This document shows positions 1 to 8,719 of a DNA stretch of 43,261 nt, in pieces. Positions within the stretch are counted from its first letter, which is position 1, and each line of letters opens with the position of its first letter. The position numbers and the translations under genes were made by a program. Source of the stretch: Pseudonocardia sp. (GTDB lineage Bacteria > Actinomycetota > Actinomycetes > Mycobacteriales > Pseudonocardiaceae); contig JAKDNL010000005.1 of NCBI GenBank assembly GCA_030451825.1, forward strand, positions 1 through 43,261, read 5' to 3'. The notes beneath the pieces were generated by a model. The model was not told where the DNA came from and searched no databases. It saw only the letters and a list, made by a program, of their open reading frames with translations.

Positions 1-944
1 CCGAACCGTTCGAGACACTCCCGGATGAGGGCATCCGGCATCGGCGCCATCGCGTACACGGCGCGGCGCAGGGTCGACAGGTCCCGGGAGCCGAACGAGG
101 GGTCCTCCAGCGCCGCCCGGTACATCATCGGCAGCCCGAACACCTGGGTGATCGCCTCCCGCTCGACCGTGTCCAGGAACGCCGCCGGCTCGAACGCACG
201 CACGACGTGGATCGTCGCCCCGACCAGGATCGCCGGGGTGCAGAACGCGTTGAGCTGCGCGGTGTGGAACATCGGCATCATGGCCAAGAACTCGTCGCGG
301 GCGTTCCAGCCCGAGTCCAGCGCGGCCGACATCGACTCCATCGTGATCGCCAGGTGCGAGGCGACGACACCCTTCGGGAACGACGTGGTGCCCGAGGTGT
401 AGAGGTAGGTCAGGGCGTCGCGATCCTCCACGACGACCCGCGGGACGGAGTCGTCGTCGGCGGGCAGCGCGTCGAGCGTGCTCCAGGTGCGATCGGCCGG
501 CTCGGCCTCGTAGGAGGCGCCCAGGCCCGGCGCGACGATCACGTCGACGACATCGGAGACCTTCGTGATCGCCTCGGACAGGCCGTTCACCAGCTGCGAC
601 TCGACGACGACCCCGCGCGAGCGGGAATGGCCCAGCACGTAGGCGACCTCCTCGGGCTTCCACCCCAGGTTCACCGGCACGCAGACCACACCCATCTTCG
701 CGCAGGCGTAGTAGACGGCCAGGAACTCGGCGCTGTTGCCCGCGGCCAGCGCCAGCGCGTCACCGCGGGCGTAGCCGCGCGCGGCCAGCCCGTGCGCGAG
801 CCGGTTCGCCCACGACTCGAGCTCGGCGTAGGTCCAACGGCGTCCGGAGTCCACGACGGCGATCCGGTCCGGTCGCGCCGCCGCGCTGCGGGTCAGTGTG
901 TCCCCCACGTTGACCCGTTGGATCAGGTTCTCGTTCAGCTCCAT
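1..944 (-). CDS. AMP-dependent acyl-CoA ligase, 3' part cut off by window edge
   Basis: This reading frame is absent from the ORF track because it has no stop inside the window. Translating the minus strand from the ATG at 944 gives MELNENLIQRVNVGDTL, then an ANL-superfamily adenylating enzyme. The P-loop-like A3 motif YLYTSGTTSFPKGVV is visible, followed by MMPMFHTAQ. About 314 residues are present; the C-terminal subdomain lies off the edge. It should activate a carboxylic acid with ATP and load it onto CoA in the cytoplasm. The ATG lies 14 bases after the stop of the acyl-CoA dehydrogenase and has an AGGAGT ribosome site, so the two are one operon: the ligase makes the acyl-CoA that the dehydrogenase oxidises. 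The substrate cannot be read from the sequence. Confidence 0.9.
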   Translation of the reverse strand, partial: MELNENLIQRVNVGDTLTRSAAARPDRIAVVDSGRRWTYAELESWANRLAHGLAARGYARGDALALAAGNSAEFLAVYYACAKMGVVCVPVNLGWKPEEVAYVLGHSRSRGVVVESQLVNGLSEAITKVSDVVDVIVAPGLGASYEAEPADRTWSTLDALPADDDSVPRVVVEDRDALTYLYTSGTTSFPKGVVASHLAITMESMSAALDSGWNARDEFLAMMPMFHTAQLNAFCTPAILVGATIHVVRAFEPAAFLDTVEREAITQVFGLPMMYRAALEDPSFGSRDLSTLRRAVYAMAPMPDALIRECLERF

Positions 945-958
945 TGCCGACTCCTGGA

Positions 959-2122
959 TCAGTAGGACCGGGGCAGGCCCAGGGAGTGCTGGGCCACGTA
1001 GTTGAGGATCATCTCGCGGTTCACCGGCGCGATGCGGAGCAACCGGGCCAGACCCCAGTACGGGAGCAGGCCGTACTCGCTGGCGACGCCGTTGCCGCCG
1101 TGGGTCTGCATCGCCGCGTCGATCGCGGCCAGCGCAGCCTCGGCGGCGGCGTACTTCGCCATGTTCGACGCCTCGCCGGCGGGCTGCCCGCGGTCGTGGC
1201 ACCAGGCGGCCTTCCGTGTCATCAGCGCGGCCAGCTCGGTCTCGATCTTCGCTTTGGCCAGCGGGTGCGAGACGCCCTGGTGCGCGCCGATCGGGGTGTC
1301 CCAGACCTTCCGGTCGTTCGCGTACGCCGAGGCCTGGTCCAGGGCGTAGCGGGCGATACCCACGCACAGCGCCGCCCCGGTGATCCGCTCCGGGTTGAGC
1401 CCGCGGAACACCTGCCGCAGGCCCTCGCCCTCCTGGCCGACCCTGTTCGCGTCCGGCACCCGGACCTCGTCGAAGTGCAGCGTGAACTGCTTCTCCGGGA
1501 GCATCACGTCCACCGGCAGCGGGCTCGTCACCAGGCCGGAGGCGTCGGTCGGGACCAGAAACAGCGACAGCCTGCCGTTGCCGTCGTCGTCGCGGCCGGT
1601 GCGGGCGACGACCAGCAGCGCCACCGCCTCGTCGACGCCGGAGATGTAGTACTTCGTGCCGCGCAGCACCCAGTCGTCACCGTCGCGGACGGCGGTGGTG
1701 GACAGCTTGTGGGTGTTCGACCCCGCGTCCGGCTCGGTGATCGCGAAGACGACCTTGGCGGTGCCGTCGGCCATGCTCGGCAGCCACTGCTCGCGCTGGG
1801 CGTCCGTGCCGAACTCGCCGATCACCTCGGCCGAGATGGCCGCCGAGACCAGCAGCAACAGGATCGGGGTGCCCTTCGCCGCGATCTCCTCACACACGAT
1901 CGCGAGCTCGACCAGCCCGCCGCCCCCACCGCCGTACCTCTCGGCGACGTTGACGCCGAGGAAACCGGCGTCGCCGAGCGCGGACCACAGCTCGTGCTGC
2001 GGTTCGCGGTTGCGCGCGTGCTCGGCGTAGTACCCGCCGCCGAAGCCCGCCGCGATGGCGCCGACCGCGGCCCGCAGGTCACCCGCCTCGTCGGTCTCGG
2101 AGAAGTCCACCGGCGACCACAT
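959..2122 (-). CDS. acyl-CoA dehydrogenase (FadE-like)
   Basis: FAD-dependent acyl-CoA dehydrogenase, about 387 residues from the ATG at 2122 (MWSPVDFSE). The longer ORF start at 2182 adds 20 residues that look non-native and would run over a palindrome in the divergent promoter, so the internal ATG is preferred, though its ribosome site is weak. Visible landmarks are the middle-domain FAITEPDAGSNTH motif, the R-D-rich C-terminal helical domain and MQTHGGNGVASEYG. The near-C-terminal segment APVNREMI aligns with the usual GTNEI region, so a catalytic Glu seems to be kept. It introduces the alpha,beta double bond in acyl-CoA breakdown. It is the first gene of an operon with the downstream acyl-CoA ligase and is divergent from a TetR gene that probably controls both. 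Substrate unknown. Confidence 0.9.
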   Translation of the reverse strand: MWSPVDFSETDEAGDLRAAVGAIAAGFGGGYYAEHARNREPQHELWSALGDAGFLGVNVAERYGGGGGGLVELAIVCEEIAAKGTPILLLLVSAAISAEVIGEFGTDAQREQWLPSMADGTAKVVFAITEPDAGSNTHKLSTTAVRDGDDWVLRGTKYYISGVDEAVALLVVARTGRDDDGNGRLSLFLVPTDASGLVTSPLPVDVMLPEKQFTLHFDEVRVPDANRVGQEGEGLRQVFRGLNPERITGAALCVGIARYALDQASAYANDRKVWDTPIGAHQGVSHPLAKAKIETELAALMTRKAAWCHDRGQPAGEASNMAKYAAAEAALAAIDAAMQTHGGNGVASEYGLLPYWGLARLLRIAPVNREMILNYVAQHSLGLPRSY

Positions 2123-2130
2123 CCCGCTTC

Positions 2131-2150
2131 TGTTCCGGAGAGCGGGAACA
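2131..2150. promoter_or_regulatory. perfect 6-bp inverted repeat, candidate TetR operator
   Basis: TGTTCC-N8-GGAACA is a perfect dyad in the 86-base gap between the divergent acyl-CoA dehydrogenase and TetR gene. TetR regulators commonly bind such sites next to their own gene. Assignment to the neighbouring TetR protein is inferred from position only. Confidence 0.5.
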
Positions 2151-2208
2151 ACAGTGATTCCCGGTTCACTCGTGGCGCACACTACCGCGCGGCTGCCATG
2201 CTGAGAAG

Positions 2209-2859
2209 ATGGTCACCGGAGTCCCGCGGGCACAGGCCGCCGACACCCCCCCGCGGCGGCGCCGCGACCCCGGTCGCCGCGAGCGGATCCTGACCGCCGC
2301 CGCCCGGCTCGCCGCGCACCGCGGCTTCCACACCGTCGGGATGGCCGACATCGGCGCGGAGGCCGGCATCGTCGGCTCCGGCATCTACCGTCACTTCGGC
2401 TCCAAGGACGCCATCCTGGTCGCCTTGCTGGACCGGGTGATGACCCGGCTCGAGGACGGTTCGCGGGATGTCCTGGCCCGCGCCGAGACGGATCAGGAGA
2501 CGTTGTCGGCGCTGGTCAGGGACCACATCCGGGTGGCCATCGAGGACCGTAGCGTGCTCGCCGTCTACCACCGCGAGGTGCACACGCTGCCCGAGGAGGA
2601 CCGACGCCGGCTGCGGCGCAGCCAGCGCCACTACGTGGAGGACTGGGTGCACGCGCTGGCCCCGCTGCGCCGCGACCTCTCCGACGGCGAGCTGCGCCTG
2701 GCCGTGCACACCGCGATCGGGGCGATCCAGTCCACGCTGTTCTACCGCAGCGGCCTCGCACCGGAGCGCCTCGGTGAGCTGCTCGACACCGCCGCGCACG
2801 CCTGCCTGGGCGTCGAACCGGCGATACCGCCGGTGCTCGCCGATGTGAATCACGGGTGA
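2209..2859 (+). CDS. TetR/AcrR-family transcriptional regulator
   Basis: A 216-residue one-component regulator. The N-terminal HTH is clear: RRERILTAAARLAAHRGF, then MADIGAEAGIVGSGIYRHF and SKDAILVAL. The C-terminal helical ligand domain contains paired Arg/Glu-rich helices typical of fatty-acyl-responsive TetR proteins. It is divergent from the acyl-CoA dehydrogenase/ligase operon and 74 bases upstream of a second acyl-CoA ligase. The likely role is repression of these lipid or acid degradation genes until an acyl-CoA ligand releases it. That role is an inference from context; the ligand is unknown. The ATG at 2209 is used because it directly precedes the Arg-rich arm and HTH. Confidence 0.88.
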   Translation: MVTGVPRAQAADTPPRRRRDPGRRERILTAAARLAAHRGFHTVGMADIGAEAGIVGSGIYRHFGSKDAILVALLDRVMTRLEDGSRDVLARAETDQETLSALVRDHIRVAIEDRSVLAVYHREVHTLPEEDRRRLRRSQRHYVEDWVHALAPLRRDLSDGELRLAVHTAIGAIQSTLFYRSGLAPERLGELLDTAAHACLGVEPAIPPVLADVNHG

Positions 2860-2933
2860 CTCGACCCTTGCCGATGTGGCCCCCATCACGCCATGCTGCC
2901 GGTGCGGGGCGGTGCCGGAGCGAGGGAGCTGAC

Positions 2934-4703
2934 GTGAGCGTGACCGAGCGCGAGACGACGACGGGGCGCGAGACTGTGGCAGCGGGGACGGGGCACGGGG
3001 GGACCGGCCTGCCGCACCACCCGCACGGCACCGCGCTGCCGGACGCGTCGGCGATCGACGTGGAGACGCTGCGCGGGCGGCGCGCGACGAACCGCTGGGA
3101 GCGCACGTCGGTCGGCGACGTGTTCGAGCGCCTGACCTGGGCCCGTCCCGACGAGCCGGTACTCACCGGGTGTCCCGGCGCCTACGGCGACGAGCGGTTC
3201 GCCGCCGTCACCCCCAAGCAGGCCGACGCGGTCGCGAACCGGCTCGCGCACGCACTCGCCGCCGCCGGTCTCCGGCCCGCCGACCGCGTCGTCCTGATCT
3301 GCGAGAACTCGGTCGAGGCGTTCCTGACCAAGATCGGGATCGCGAAGGCCGGGATGGTCGCGGTGCCGTTGAACCCGAACCTCGCCCCGGACGTCCTGTC
3401 GCACATCCTGCGCCTCACCGAGCCGGGCTTCGCGATCGTCGACGCCGAGCTGTGGCCGGGCGTCGAGTCCGCGTTCGCCGCGACCGGCACGGGCGTCGGC
3501 GCCACGATCACCGTCGGCGGTGGCCCGGTGCCCGGCAGCGTCTCGTTCGCCGACCTGCTCGACGGGCACCCGGACACCGAGCCGGACGTCGAGATCCACG
3601 GCGACGACATCTGGGAGCTGCTGTTCACCTCCGGCACCACGGCGATGCCCAAGGGCGTGATGATCTCGCACGGGAGCACGCACCTGGCCGGGATGAACTT
3701 CGCGCTCGCGCTCAGCCGCGGGCTGCGTCACGAGTGCGACCTGCGGGTCGCCACCTACCTGCCGATGATCTACCACATCGGCGATCAGCTGTTCCCGTTC
3801 GGCGCACTGCTGGCCGGCGGGTCGTTCGTGCTGGGCCGCGGCCCGGCGCCGGGGCCGGTCGCCGAGGCGATCTCCGGACATCGGGCGACCGCGTTGTGGG
3901 CCGGGTCGCCACAGTTCGTCACCGCCCTGACCGCCGAGCTGGAGGCCCGTCCCGAGCTCGACGTCGGCGCGTTGACGACGCTGGTCTACGGCTGGGGTGC
4001 CCTGTCCCCCGGCCTGCTCGACCGGCTCGACGCGAGGGCCGGGCACGAGATCGTCACGCTGGGTATCTTCGGCCAGACCGAGGCGATCGCCTGCTACCGG
4101 TTCTGGCCGACCCGCTGGCCGGACGTGCACCGCGCCACCGCGCCGTCGGTCAACTATGTCGGCGTGCCGAGCGGGCTGCTCGGCTCGGACGTCGTCGACG
4201 AGCTGGGCGAGCCGGTCCGCGGTGCTGCGGGCGAGGCCGTCTACCGCTCCCCGATCATGACCGCGGGGTACTACAAGGACGTCGCCTCGACCCGGGAGGC
4301 GTTCCGCGGCAGCTGGTTCCACTCCGGGGACTCCGCGCTGGTCGACGACCAGGGGCTGCGGATCATGGTCGACCGTTACAAGGACATCGTGAAGTCCGGC
4401 GGCGAGAACGTGTCCAGCATGCGGGTCGAGGCCGTACTGCACGAGCACCCCGCGGTGCTGCGCGCGGCCGTGATCGGGCTGGCGCACGAGCGCTGGGGCG
4501 AGGCCGTCACCGCGGTGGTGGTCCCGCGCGAGGGCGCCGCGCCCACCGCGGACGACGTGATCGCGTTCTGCAAGGGCCGGCTCGGCGGCTACGAGACGCC
4601 GAAGGCCGTCGTGTTCGCCGACGCGCTGCCGGAGACCGTGGGCGGGAAGGTGCTCAAGTACAAGCTGCGCGCCACGTACGCGGACCTCTACCGACGGGCC
4701 TGA
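2934..4703 (+). CDS. AMP-dependent acyl-CoA synthetase
   Basis: An ANL-superfamily ligase of about 589 residues. The GTG start at 2934 is chosen because GAGGGAG sits 6 bases upstream; the ORF-track start at 2856 overlaps the TetR gene and adds a low-complexity segment. Motifs in order: LLFTSGTTAMPKGVMISH (A3), YLPMIYHIGDQL, GIFGQTEAIACYRF, WFHSGDSALVD (A7), RYKDIVKSGGENVSS (A8 hinge) and GGKVLKYKLR with the C-terminal catalytic Lys (A10). It converts a carboxylate to its CoA thioester. It follows the TetR gene in the same direction and may be co-regulated with the divergent dehydrogenase operon. The first 45 residues are Gly/Thr/His-rich and probably disordered. Substrate class (fatty, aromatic or steroid acid) cannot be settled from the sequence. 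Confidence 0.9.
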   Translation: MSVTERETTTGRETVAAGTGHGGTGLPHHPHGTALPDASAIDVETLRGRRATNRWERTSVGDVFERLTWARPDEPVLTGCPGAYGDERFAAVTPKQADAVANRLAHALAAAGLRPADRVVLICENSVEAFLTKIGIAKAGMVAVPLNPNLAPDVLSHILRLTEPGFAIVDAELWPGVESAFAATGTGVGATITVGGGPVPGSVSFADLLDGHPDTEPDVEIHGDDIWELLFTSGTTAMPKGVMISHGSTHLAGMNFALALSRGLRHECDLRVATYLPMIYHIGDQLFPFGALLAGGSFVLGRGPAPGPVAEAISGHRATALWAGSPQFVTALTAELEARPELDVGALTTLVYGWGALSPGLLDRLDARAGHEIVTLGIFGQTEAIACYRFWPTRWPDVHRATAPSVNYVGVPSGLLGSDVVDELGEPVRGAAGEAVYRSPIMTAGYYKDVASTREAFRGSWFHSGDSALVDDQGLRIMVDRYKDIVKSGGENVSSMRVEAVLHEHPAVLRAAVIGLAHERWGEAVTAVVVPREGAAPTADDVIAFCKGRLGGYETPKAVVFADALPETVGGKVLKYKLRATYADLYRRA

Positions 4704-4898
4704 CCCGGCTCCACCCTCCCGGCCGCCGGTGCTCGTCTCCTGCCGCGGCGCGCCGTAGCGGCCGGTGCCCGCCGTTGAACCGTGATCGGGTTACCGTCGG
4801 TGACGGCGGGTGCGCGGCTGCTCCGCTCCGGCCGCCCGGGTTCCGGCGTGGCCGCCGGACAGCGGGGACGGTGACGTTTGCAGGGACCGACCGATCCG

Positions 4899-6578
4899 AT
4901 GCGGCCCGTACCACCGGGGCGCCCCCGGGCCGGGTGGCCGGACCAGCGACGTCCCGAGCCCGGCGGTGACCGGCTGTCGCCGGGCCGGCCGCGCGACCGG
5001 GCCGGGCGGGCCAGCCGGGCCGGGCGGGCCGCGTTGGCCCTGATGTCGGTGGTGGTCCTGCTCGTCGCCGGCTACGCATGGACGGTCTACCGGCACCTGG
5101 ACGGCGGGCTGGTCACCAGCGACGTGCTGACCGGGCCGCGCTCGGCGGACGGCGCGACCGACATCCTGCTGGTCGGGCTGGACAGCCGGACCGATGCCCA
5201 GGGCAACCCGCTGCCCCGCGACGTCCTCGACGCGCTCAACGCCGGCGACTCCGACGGCGAGTCCAACACCGACACGATGATCGTGCTCCGGGTCCCGGAC
5301 GACTCCTCCCGCCCGACGACCGCGATGTCGATCCCGCGTGACTCCTACACCGAGATCCCGGGCTTCGGAAAGCACAAGATCAACTCTGCGTATCCCCGCG
5401 CCGCGGCGGACGCGCGGCGAGAGCTGACCGCGCAGGGGGTCGTCGAGCCGGAGCTGACGCGGCAGGCCGACCTGGCCGGGCGTCGCCTCCTGACCAGGAC
5501 GATCGAGCAGCTCACCGGGGCCTCGATCGACCACTACGCCGAGGTCAACCTGGCCGGGTTCGCCGAGATCACCTCGGCCGTCGGCGGCGTCCCGGTCTGC
5601 CTGACCGCCCCGGTCGACGACCCGTACTCCGGGGCGCACTTCGCCGCGGGACCGCAGCGGCTGCAGGGAGCCCCGGCCCTGGCGTTCGTCCGGCAGCGCC
5701 ACGGCCTGCCCCGCGGCGACCTGGACCGGGTGGTGCGCCAGCAGGCGTTCCTGGCCAGCCTCGCGCACCAGATGCTGTCCGCGGGCACGCTCGCCGACCC
5801 GGTCGCGCTGACCGGGCTGCTGGACACCGTCAGCCGCTACGTCGTGATCGACCAGGGCTGGGACCTGCTCGCGTTCGCCGCCCAGGCCCGGGGCCTGACC
5901 GGCGGGAACATCCAGTTCCGGACGATGCCCACCGGACGGTCCGACCTCTCGACGCCCTCGGACGGCGACGCGGTGCAGGTCGACCCCGCGCTGGTGCGGG
6001 CGTTCGTCGCCGGGCTCTCCACCCCGGCGCCGGAGCCCGCCGACACCGCAGACACCGAGCCCTCCGACCCCGATCGCGCCGACACCGGGCCCATCGACAC
6101 CGAGCCCGTCGACCCCGGGAACGCCGTGCCGGACCCGGCCGCCGCACCCACGCCGTCCACCGCAACGGTGATCGTCGACGTCCGCAACGGCACCGGGCGC
6201 TCCGGCCTGGCCGCCGGCGTGCAGGACGTCCTCGACGACGACGGCCTGGTCCCGGGCAGCCTCGGCAACACGTCCGCGACCCGGGAGTCGGTCGTGCGGG
6301 CCGCCGACGACGCCACGGCGCGCCGGGTGGCCGCGGTGCTCGGCGGGCTGCCCGTCGAGACCGACCCCACCCTCGCCGACGGCTCCGTCACGGTGATCCT
6401 CGGCAGCGACTACACGGGTCCGACCGGGCCGGGCAGCTCGGCGCCGGGCGCCGACGATCCGGGCACCGGCGGCCCGGGCACATCAGGGACGGGTGCCACC
6501 ATCCCCGGTGACGACGCCGCGGGAGCCCCACCGGCCCCGCCGGTGATCACCGCCGACGGCGTGCCCTGCGTCTCCTGA
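4899..6578 (+). CDS. LytR-CpsA-Psr (LCP) family cell-wall ligase with LytR_C domain
   Basis: An envelope enzyme expected to transfer glycopolymers from a lipid carrier to peptidoglycan. Order: a Pro/Arg-rich cytoplasmic N-terminus, one membrane segment (ALMSVVVLLVAGYAW), then an extracellular LCP domain starting at TDILLVGLDSR. Landmarks include TAMSIPRDSYTEIPG, the Arg/Asp core INSAYPRAA, and GAPALAFVRQRHGLPRGDLDR. A Pro/Asp/Thr-rich linker follows, then a LytR_C domain (VIVDVRNGTGRSGLA to SVTVILGSDY) and a Gly/Ser/Pro tail. The ATG at 4899 is preferred; a TTG at 4878 with GGGGACGG upstream would add 7 residues and cannot be excluded. It stands alone, so its glycopolymer substrate (arabinogalactan or other) is not indicated by context. 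Confidence 0.9.
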   Translation: MRPVPPGRPRAGWPDQRRPEPGGDRLSPGRPRDRAGRASRAGRAALALMSVVVLLVAGYAWTVYRHLDGGLVTSDVLTGPRSADGATDILLVGLDSRTDAQGNPLPRDVLDALNAGDSDGESNTDTMIVLRVPDDSSRPTTAMSIPRDSYTEIPGFGKHKINSAYPRAAADARRELTAQGVVEPELTRQADLAGRRLLTRTIEQLTGASIDHYAEVNLAGFAEITSAVGGVPVCLTAPVDDPYSGAHFAAGPQRLQGAPALAFVRQRHGLPRGDLDRVVRQQAFLASLAHQMLSAGTLADPVALTGLLDTVSRYVVIDQGWDLLAFAAQARGLTGGNIQFRTMPTGRSDLSTPSDGDAVQVDPALVRAFVAGLSTPAPEPADTADTEPSDPDRADTGPIDTEPVDPGNAVPDPAAAPTPSTATVIVDVRNGTGRSGLAAGVQDVLDDDGLVPGSLGNTSATRESVVRAADDATARRVAAVLGGLPVETDPTLADGSVTVILGSDYTGPTGPGSSAPGADDPGTGGPGTSGTGATIPGDDAAGAPPAPPVITADGVPCVS

Positions 6579-6638
6579 ACAGCGGCGAAGCCCCGTTCTC
6601 CCGCTGCTCGACATCGGAAATCCCGCCTGGCCGAGCGG

Positions 6639-6644
6639 TAGGCT
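6639..6644 (+). promoter_or_regulatory. leaderless-type -10 box TAGGCT
   Basis: TAGGCT fits the TANNNT pattern and lies exactly 7 bases before the ATG of the AAA ATPase gene, with no plausible ribosome site between. This is the standard arrangement of leaderless actinobacterial genes. No strong -35 is visible. Confidence 0.55.
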
Positions 6645-6651
6645 GCGCGAC

Positions 6652-8105
6652 ATGCTGACGCGGCTCGAGGTCCGGGGGTTCAAGAACCTGCTGGACACCC
6701 ACGCCGAGTTCGGACCGTTCACCTGCATCGCGGGCGCAAACGGGATCGGCAAGTCCAATGTGTTCGACGCGATCGAGTTCCTGTCCTATCTGGCAACAGA
6801 CACCCTGGTAGAGGCTGCGCAACAGGTACGGGGTCCGAACGGTCCGCGCTCCGGATCCGAGCCACCCCGAGGTGACGTCCGGGACCTGTTCTGGGACGGG
6901 TATCGGGATCACGAACGCCGGATCGATCTCGCGGTCGAGATGCTCGTCCCACGAGAGGTCGAGGACGACCTCGGCGCACCCGCTCCCGCCACGACCACAT
7001 TCCTGCGTTACGAACTGACTCTCGGCTACGAGACCCCGGCCGGCGAAGGCCGGATAGGCCGCCCGAGCCTGCTCCGGGAGGAGCTCCGGCAGATCAATCG
7101 CGGGGAGGCGACACGACACCTCCGGTTCCCGCACAACGCCCAGACTTTCCGGACCTCGGTCGTCACCGGAACCCGCCGCGGCGGGCCGTACCTCGAAACA
7201 GCCTCCCGCGACGACGGAACAGTGATCAACGTTCACGGCGACGGCGGCAGCAGGGGACCTCCACAACCGCGGGCAGACGCGCGCAGCGGACGGACCGTCC
7301 TGTCGACCGTCACGACGAACGACTACCCGACGATTCTGGCCGCGAAGCGCGAGATGCAGAGCTGGCGGCGGTTCGCGTTGGAGCCCTCGGCTCTCCGCGC
7401 CCCGAACAGCCTCAGCGATCCCCGCTCCCTCGGGCACAACGGACAGCACCTCGCCGCCGCCCTCTATCGGATCGCCCATGACAACACGGTCGACGGAGAT
7501 CCGGACCCCGCGGCACTGATGTCGCGGGTGGCCGGACGCCTCTCTGACCTGACCGGTGTGCGGGTCGATGACCTGACCGTCGACCTGGATAAGGCACGAG
7601 AGGTGTTCACCCTGTTCCTGCTGGAGCGTGGTGGCCTAGTGGTGGCCTCCGGCTGCCGGCCCGCGCGCTCTCGGAGGGCACCCTTCGTTTCCTGGCTCTC
7701 TGCGTACTGCTCGAGGATCCGGAATTCACCGGATTGCTGTGCATGGAGGAGCCGGAGAACGGGATTCACCCGGCGAACCTGCCGGCCGTCATGGAGCTCA
7801 TCCGCGACCTCGCCGTCGATCCGTCGCACGCGCCCGGTGACACGAACCCCTTCCGGCAGATCATCATCAACACTCATGCGCCGGGCGTCGTGCAGCTCTG
7901 CGACCCGGCCGACCTGTTGCTCGCCGATCTCACACCACAACGCACTCCGGATGGGCAGGCCGTCCGGGCACTCGCGCTCCTACCCTTCCGCGACTCGTGG
8001 CGTGCGGACGACACATCGCGGTCCTTCGGGGAGGCCGACGTCATCGCCTATCTGGCGCCTCCGTCCGGGGCGCAGCTGCGTCTTCCACTGGACATCGCCG
8101 GATGA
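6652..8105 (+). pseudogene. AAA (OLD/RecF-like) ATPase, frameshifted
   Basis: An SMC/OLD-type ABC ATPase split by a frameshift. Frame 1 carries the N-terminus: LTRLEVRGFKNLLD, Walker A GANGIGKSN and FDAIEFLSYL, then the long insert to FLLERGGLVVASG. The rest is in another frame: signature motif ALSEGTLRFLALC, Walker B GLLCMEEPENGIHP, and the His switch IIINTHAPGVVQL, ending RLPLDIAG. Loss of one base near 7648-7653 (tccggctgcc, expected tccgggctgcc) restores a single frame reading ASGLPARALSEG. The gene overlaps the next by 4 bases (ATGA). It is either a real inactivating mutation or a sequencing error in a G run, but the partner gene is also damaged, which favours decay. Family members often act in phage defence with a TOPRIM- or DUF4276-type partner; that role is inference. 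Confidence 0.8.
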
Positions 8106-8474
8106 CTGCCGGACCTCGGTCCGGCCTGTTCGTCGCCGAGGGCACCTCGGACCTGCCACTCGCCGAACTCGTCGAGTCCCTCTTCCTCGCGCACGGGGCG
8201 ACGGTGACCTCGACCAGGCCCGATTTCTCCCTGCTCCAACGAAGTGGAGCGGGTGGCCGATCCGAAGACGTTGCTCCACGACTCCATCCTGGAGACCGCG
8301 AACGTGACAGGCCGCAAGCGTCAGCAGTTGGCCGGACGGTTCTCCCAGAGCCGTCGCCAGCTGTTGGAACGCCTCGACTCTGATGGACCTGTCGCTTCTC
8401 TGGATAGCTGGCAGCACGTGGTCACCTCCGTGAAGGAGGTCGTGGCGGGCTGGGCCACGACCACCGCCCCCTGA
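8102..8474 (+). pseudogene. DUF4276-like partner of the AAA ATPase, internally deleted
   Basis: Starts ATGA-overlapped with the ATPase gene. The N-terminus (SGLFVAEGTSDLPLAELVE, then RPDFSLL) resembles the beta-strand plus acidic start of DUF4276/TOPRIM-like proteins. After about 46 residues the frame changes and the text jumps to a C-terminal part, NEVERVADPKTLLHDSIL, running to SWQHVVTSVKEVVAGW. The middle of such proteins, about 100 residues with further acidic motifs, is missing. This indicates an out-of-frame internal deletion near 8235-8243. The product is not expected to function. The family assignment is from memory of the motif style and is moderately sure. Confidence 0.65.
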
Positions 8475-8492
8475 CCCTGTGGCCCGCTCCGT

Positions 8493-8521
8493 TTGACAGC
8501 GGCAGCCGGGGTCTGTTGGCT
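8493..8521 (+). promoter_or_regulatory. promoter of the sfnG leader transcript
   Basis: A consensus TTGACA (8493-8498) is followed by a 17-base spacer and TTGGCT (8516-8521). The GTG of the leader peptide begins 8 bases after this -10, predicting a leaderless mRNA that starts at the leader codon. The spacing is seen directly; activity is inferred. Confidence 0.6.
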
Positions 8522-8528
8522 GGGTACC

Positions 8529-8600
8529 GTGATCGCCCTCCCGCTGACGCGTCGTCGTCACGTCGATCACCAGCTCGTCACCAGCTGCGCCTGTCACTGA
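8529..8600 (+). CDS. 23-residue leader peptide upstream of sfnG
   Basis: A GTG-initiated 23-codon ORF, too short for the ORF track. It contains LTRRRHVD at residues 6-13 and ends TSCACH, with two Cys codons just before the stop. A second 23-codon ORF with the identical octapeptide at the same position lies upstream of the other sulfur monooxygenase gene (13650-13721), so this is not chance. The pattern RRxVDxxxVxSxxC matches the short actinobacterial 'putative leader peptide' class found before sulfur genes. Cys-coding leaderless ORFs are known cysteine-responsive attenuators in mycobacteria. Here a translating ribosome stalling at the Cys codons when cysteine is short would alter the hairpin at 8621-8642 and raise sfnG expression. 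The mechanism is inferred; the peptide itself is unlikely to have a separate function. Confidence 0.75.
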   Translation: MIALPLTRRRHVDHQLVTSCACH

Positions 8601-8620
8601 CCAGGCACGCAGGGCGCGAC

Positions 8621-8642
8621 GCGGACGCCCGAGGGCGTCCGC
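8621..8642 (+). promoter_or_regulatory. 9-bp stem hairpin in the sfnG leader
   Basis: GCGGACGCC-CGAG-GGCGTCCGC is a perfect 9-bp stem with a tetraloop, 20 bases after the leader-peptide stop and 78 bases before sfnG. No U-run follows, so it may act as a pause, a Rho-dependent site or an mRNA-stability element rather than a classic terminator. A shorter dyad, ACCGTC-CA-GACGGT (8659-8672), follows. Confidence 0.5.
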
Positions 8643-8719
8643 CGCCCGGGCCGCCACCACCGTCCAGACGGTCGGAAACTCACCGGCCCGACCCAGATTC
8701 CGTTCCGAGGAGCACACCC

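Noticed and set aside
6652-8474. active anti-phage defence system as the window's main novelty
   Set aside because: Both genes carry disabling lesions as written, so it can only be a relic unless the sequence is wrong.
8516-8719. 68-residue N-terminal extension of SfnG
   Set aside because: Known SfnG begins at the conserved FAYWVPNVSGG region. The extension covers the leader peptide and hairpin, and a GAGGAG site marks the GTG at 8720.
8475-8719. SAM riboswitch upstream of sfnG
   Set aside because: Searched by eye for SAM-I/IV core motifs because of the sulfur context. None were found, and the leader peptide explains the region better.
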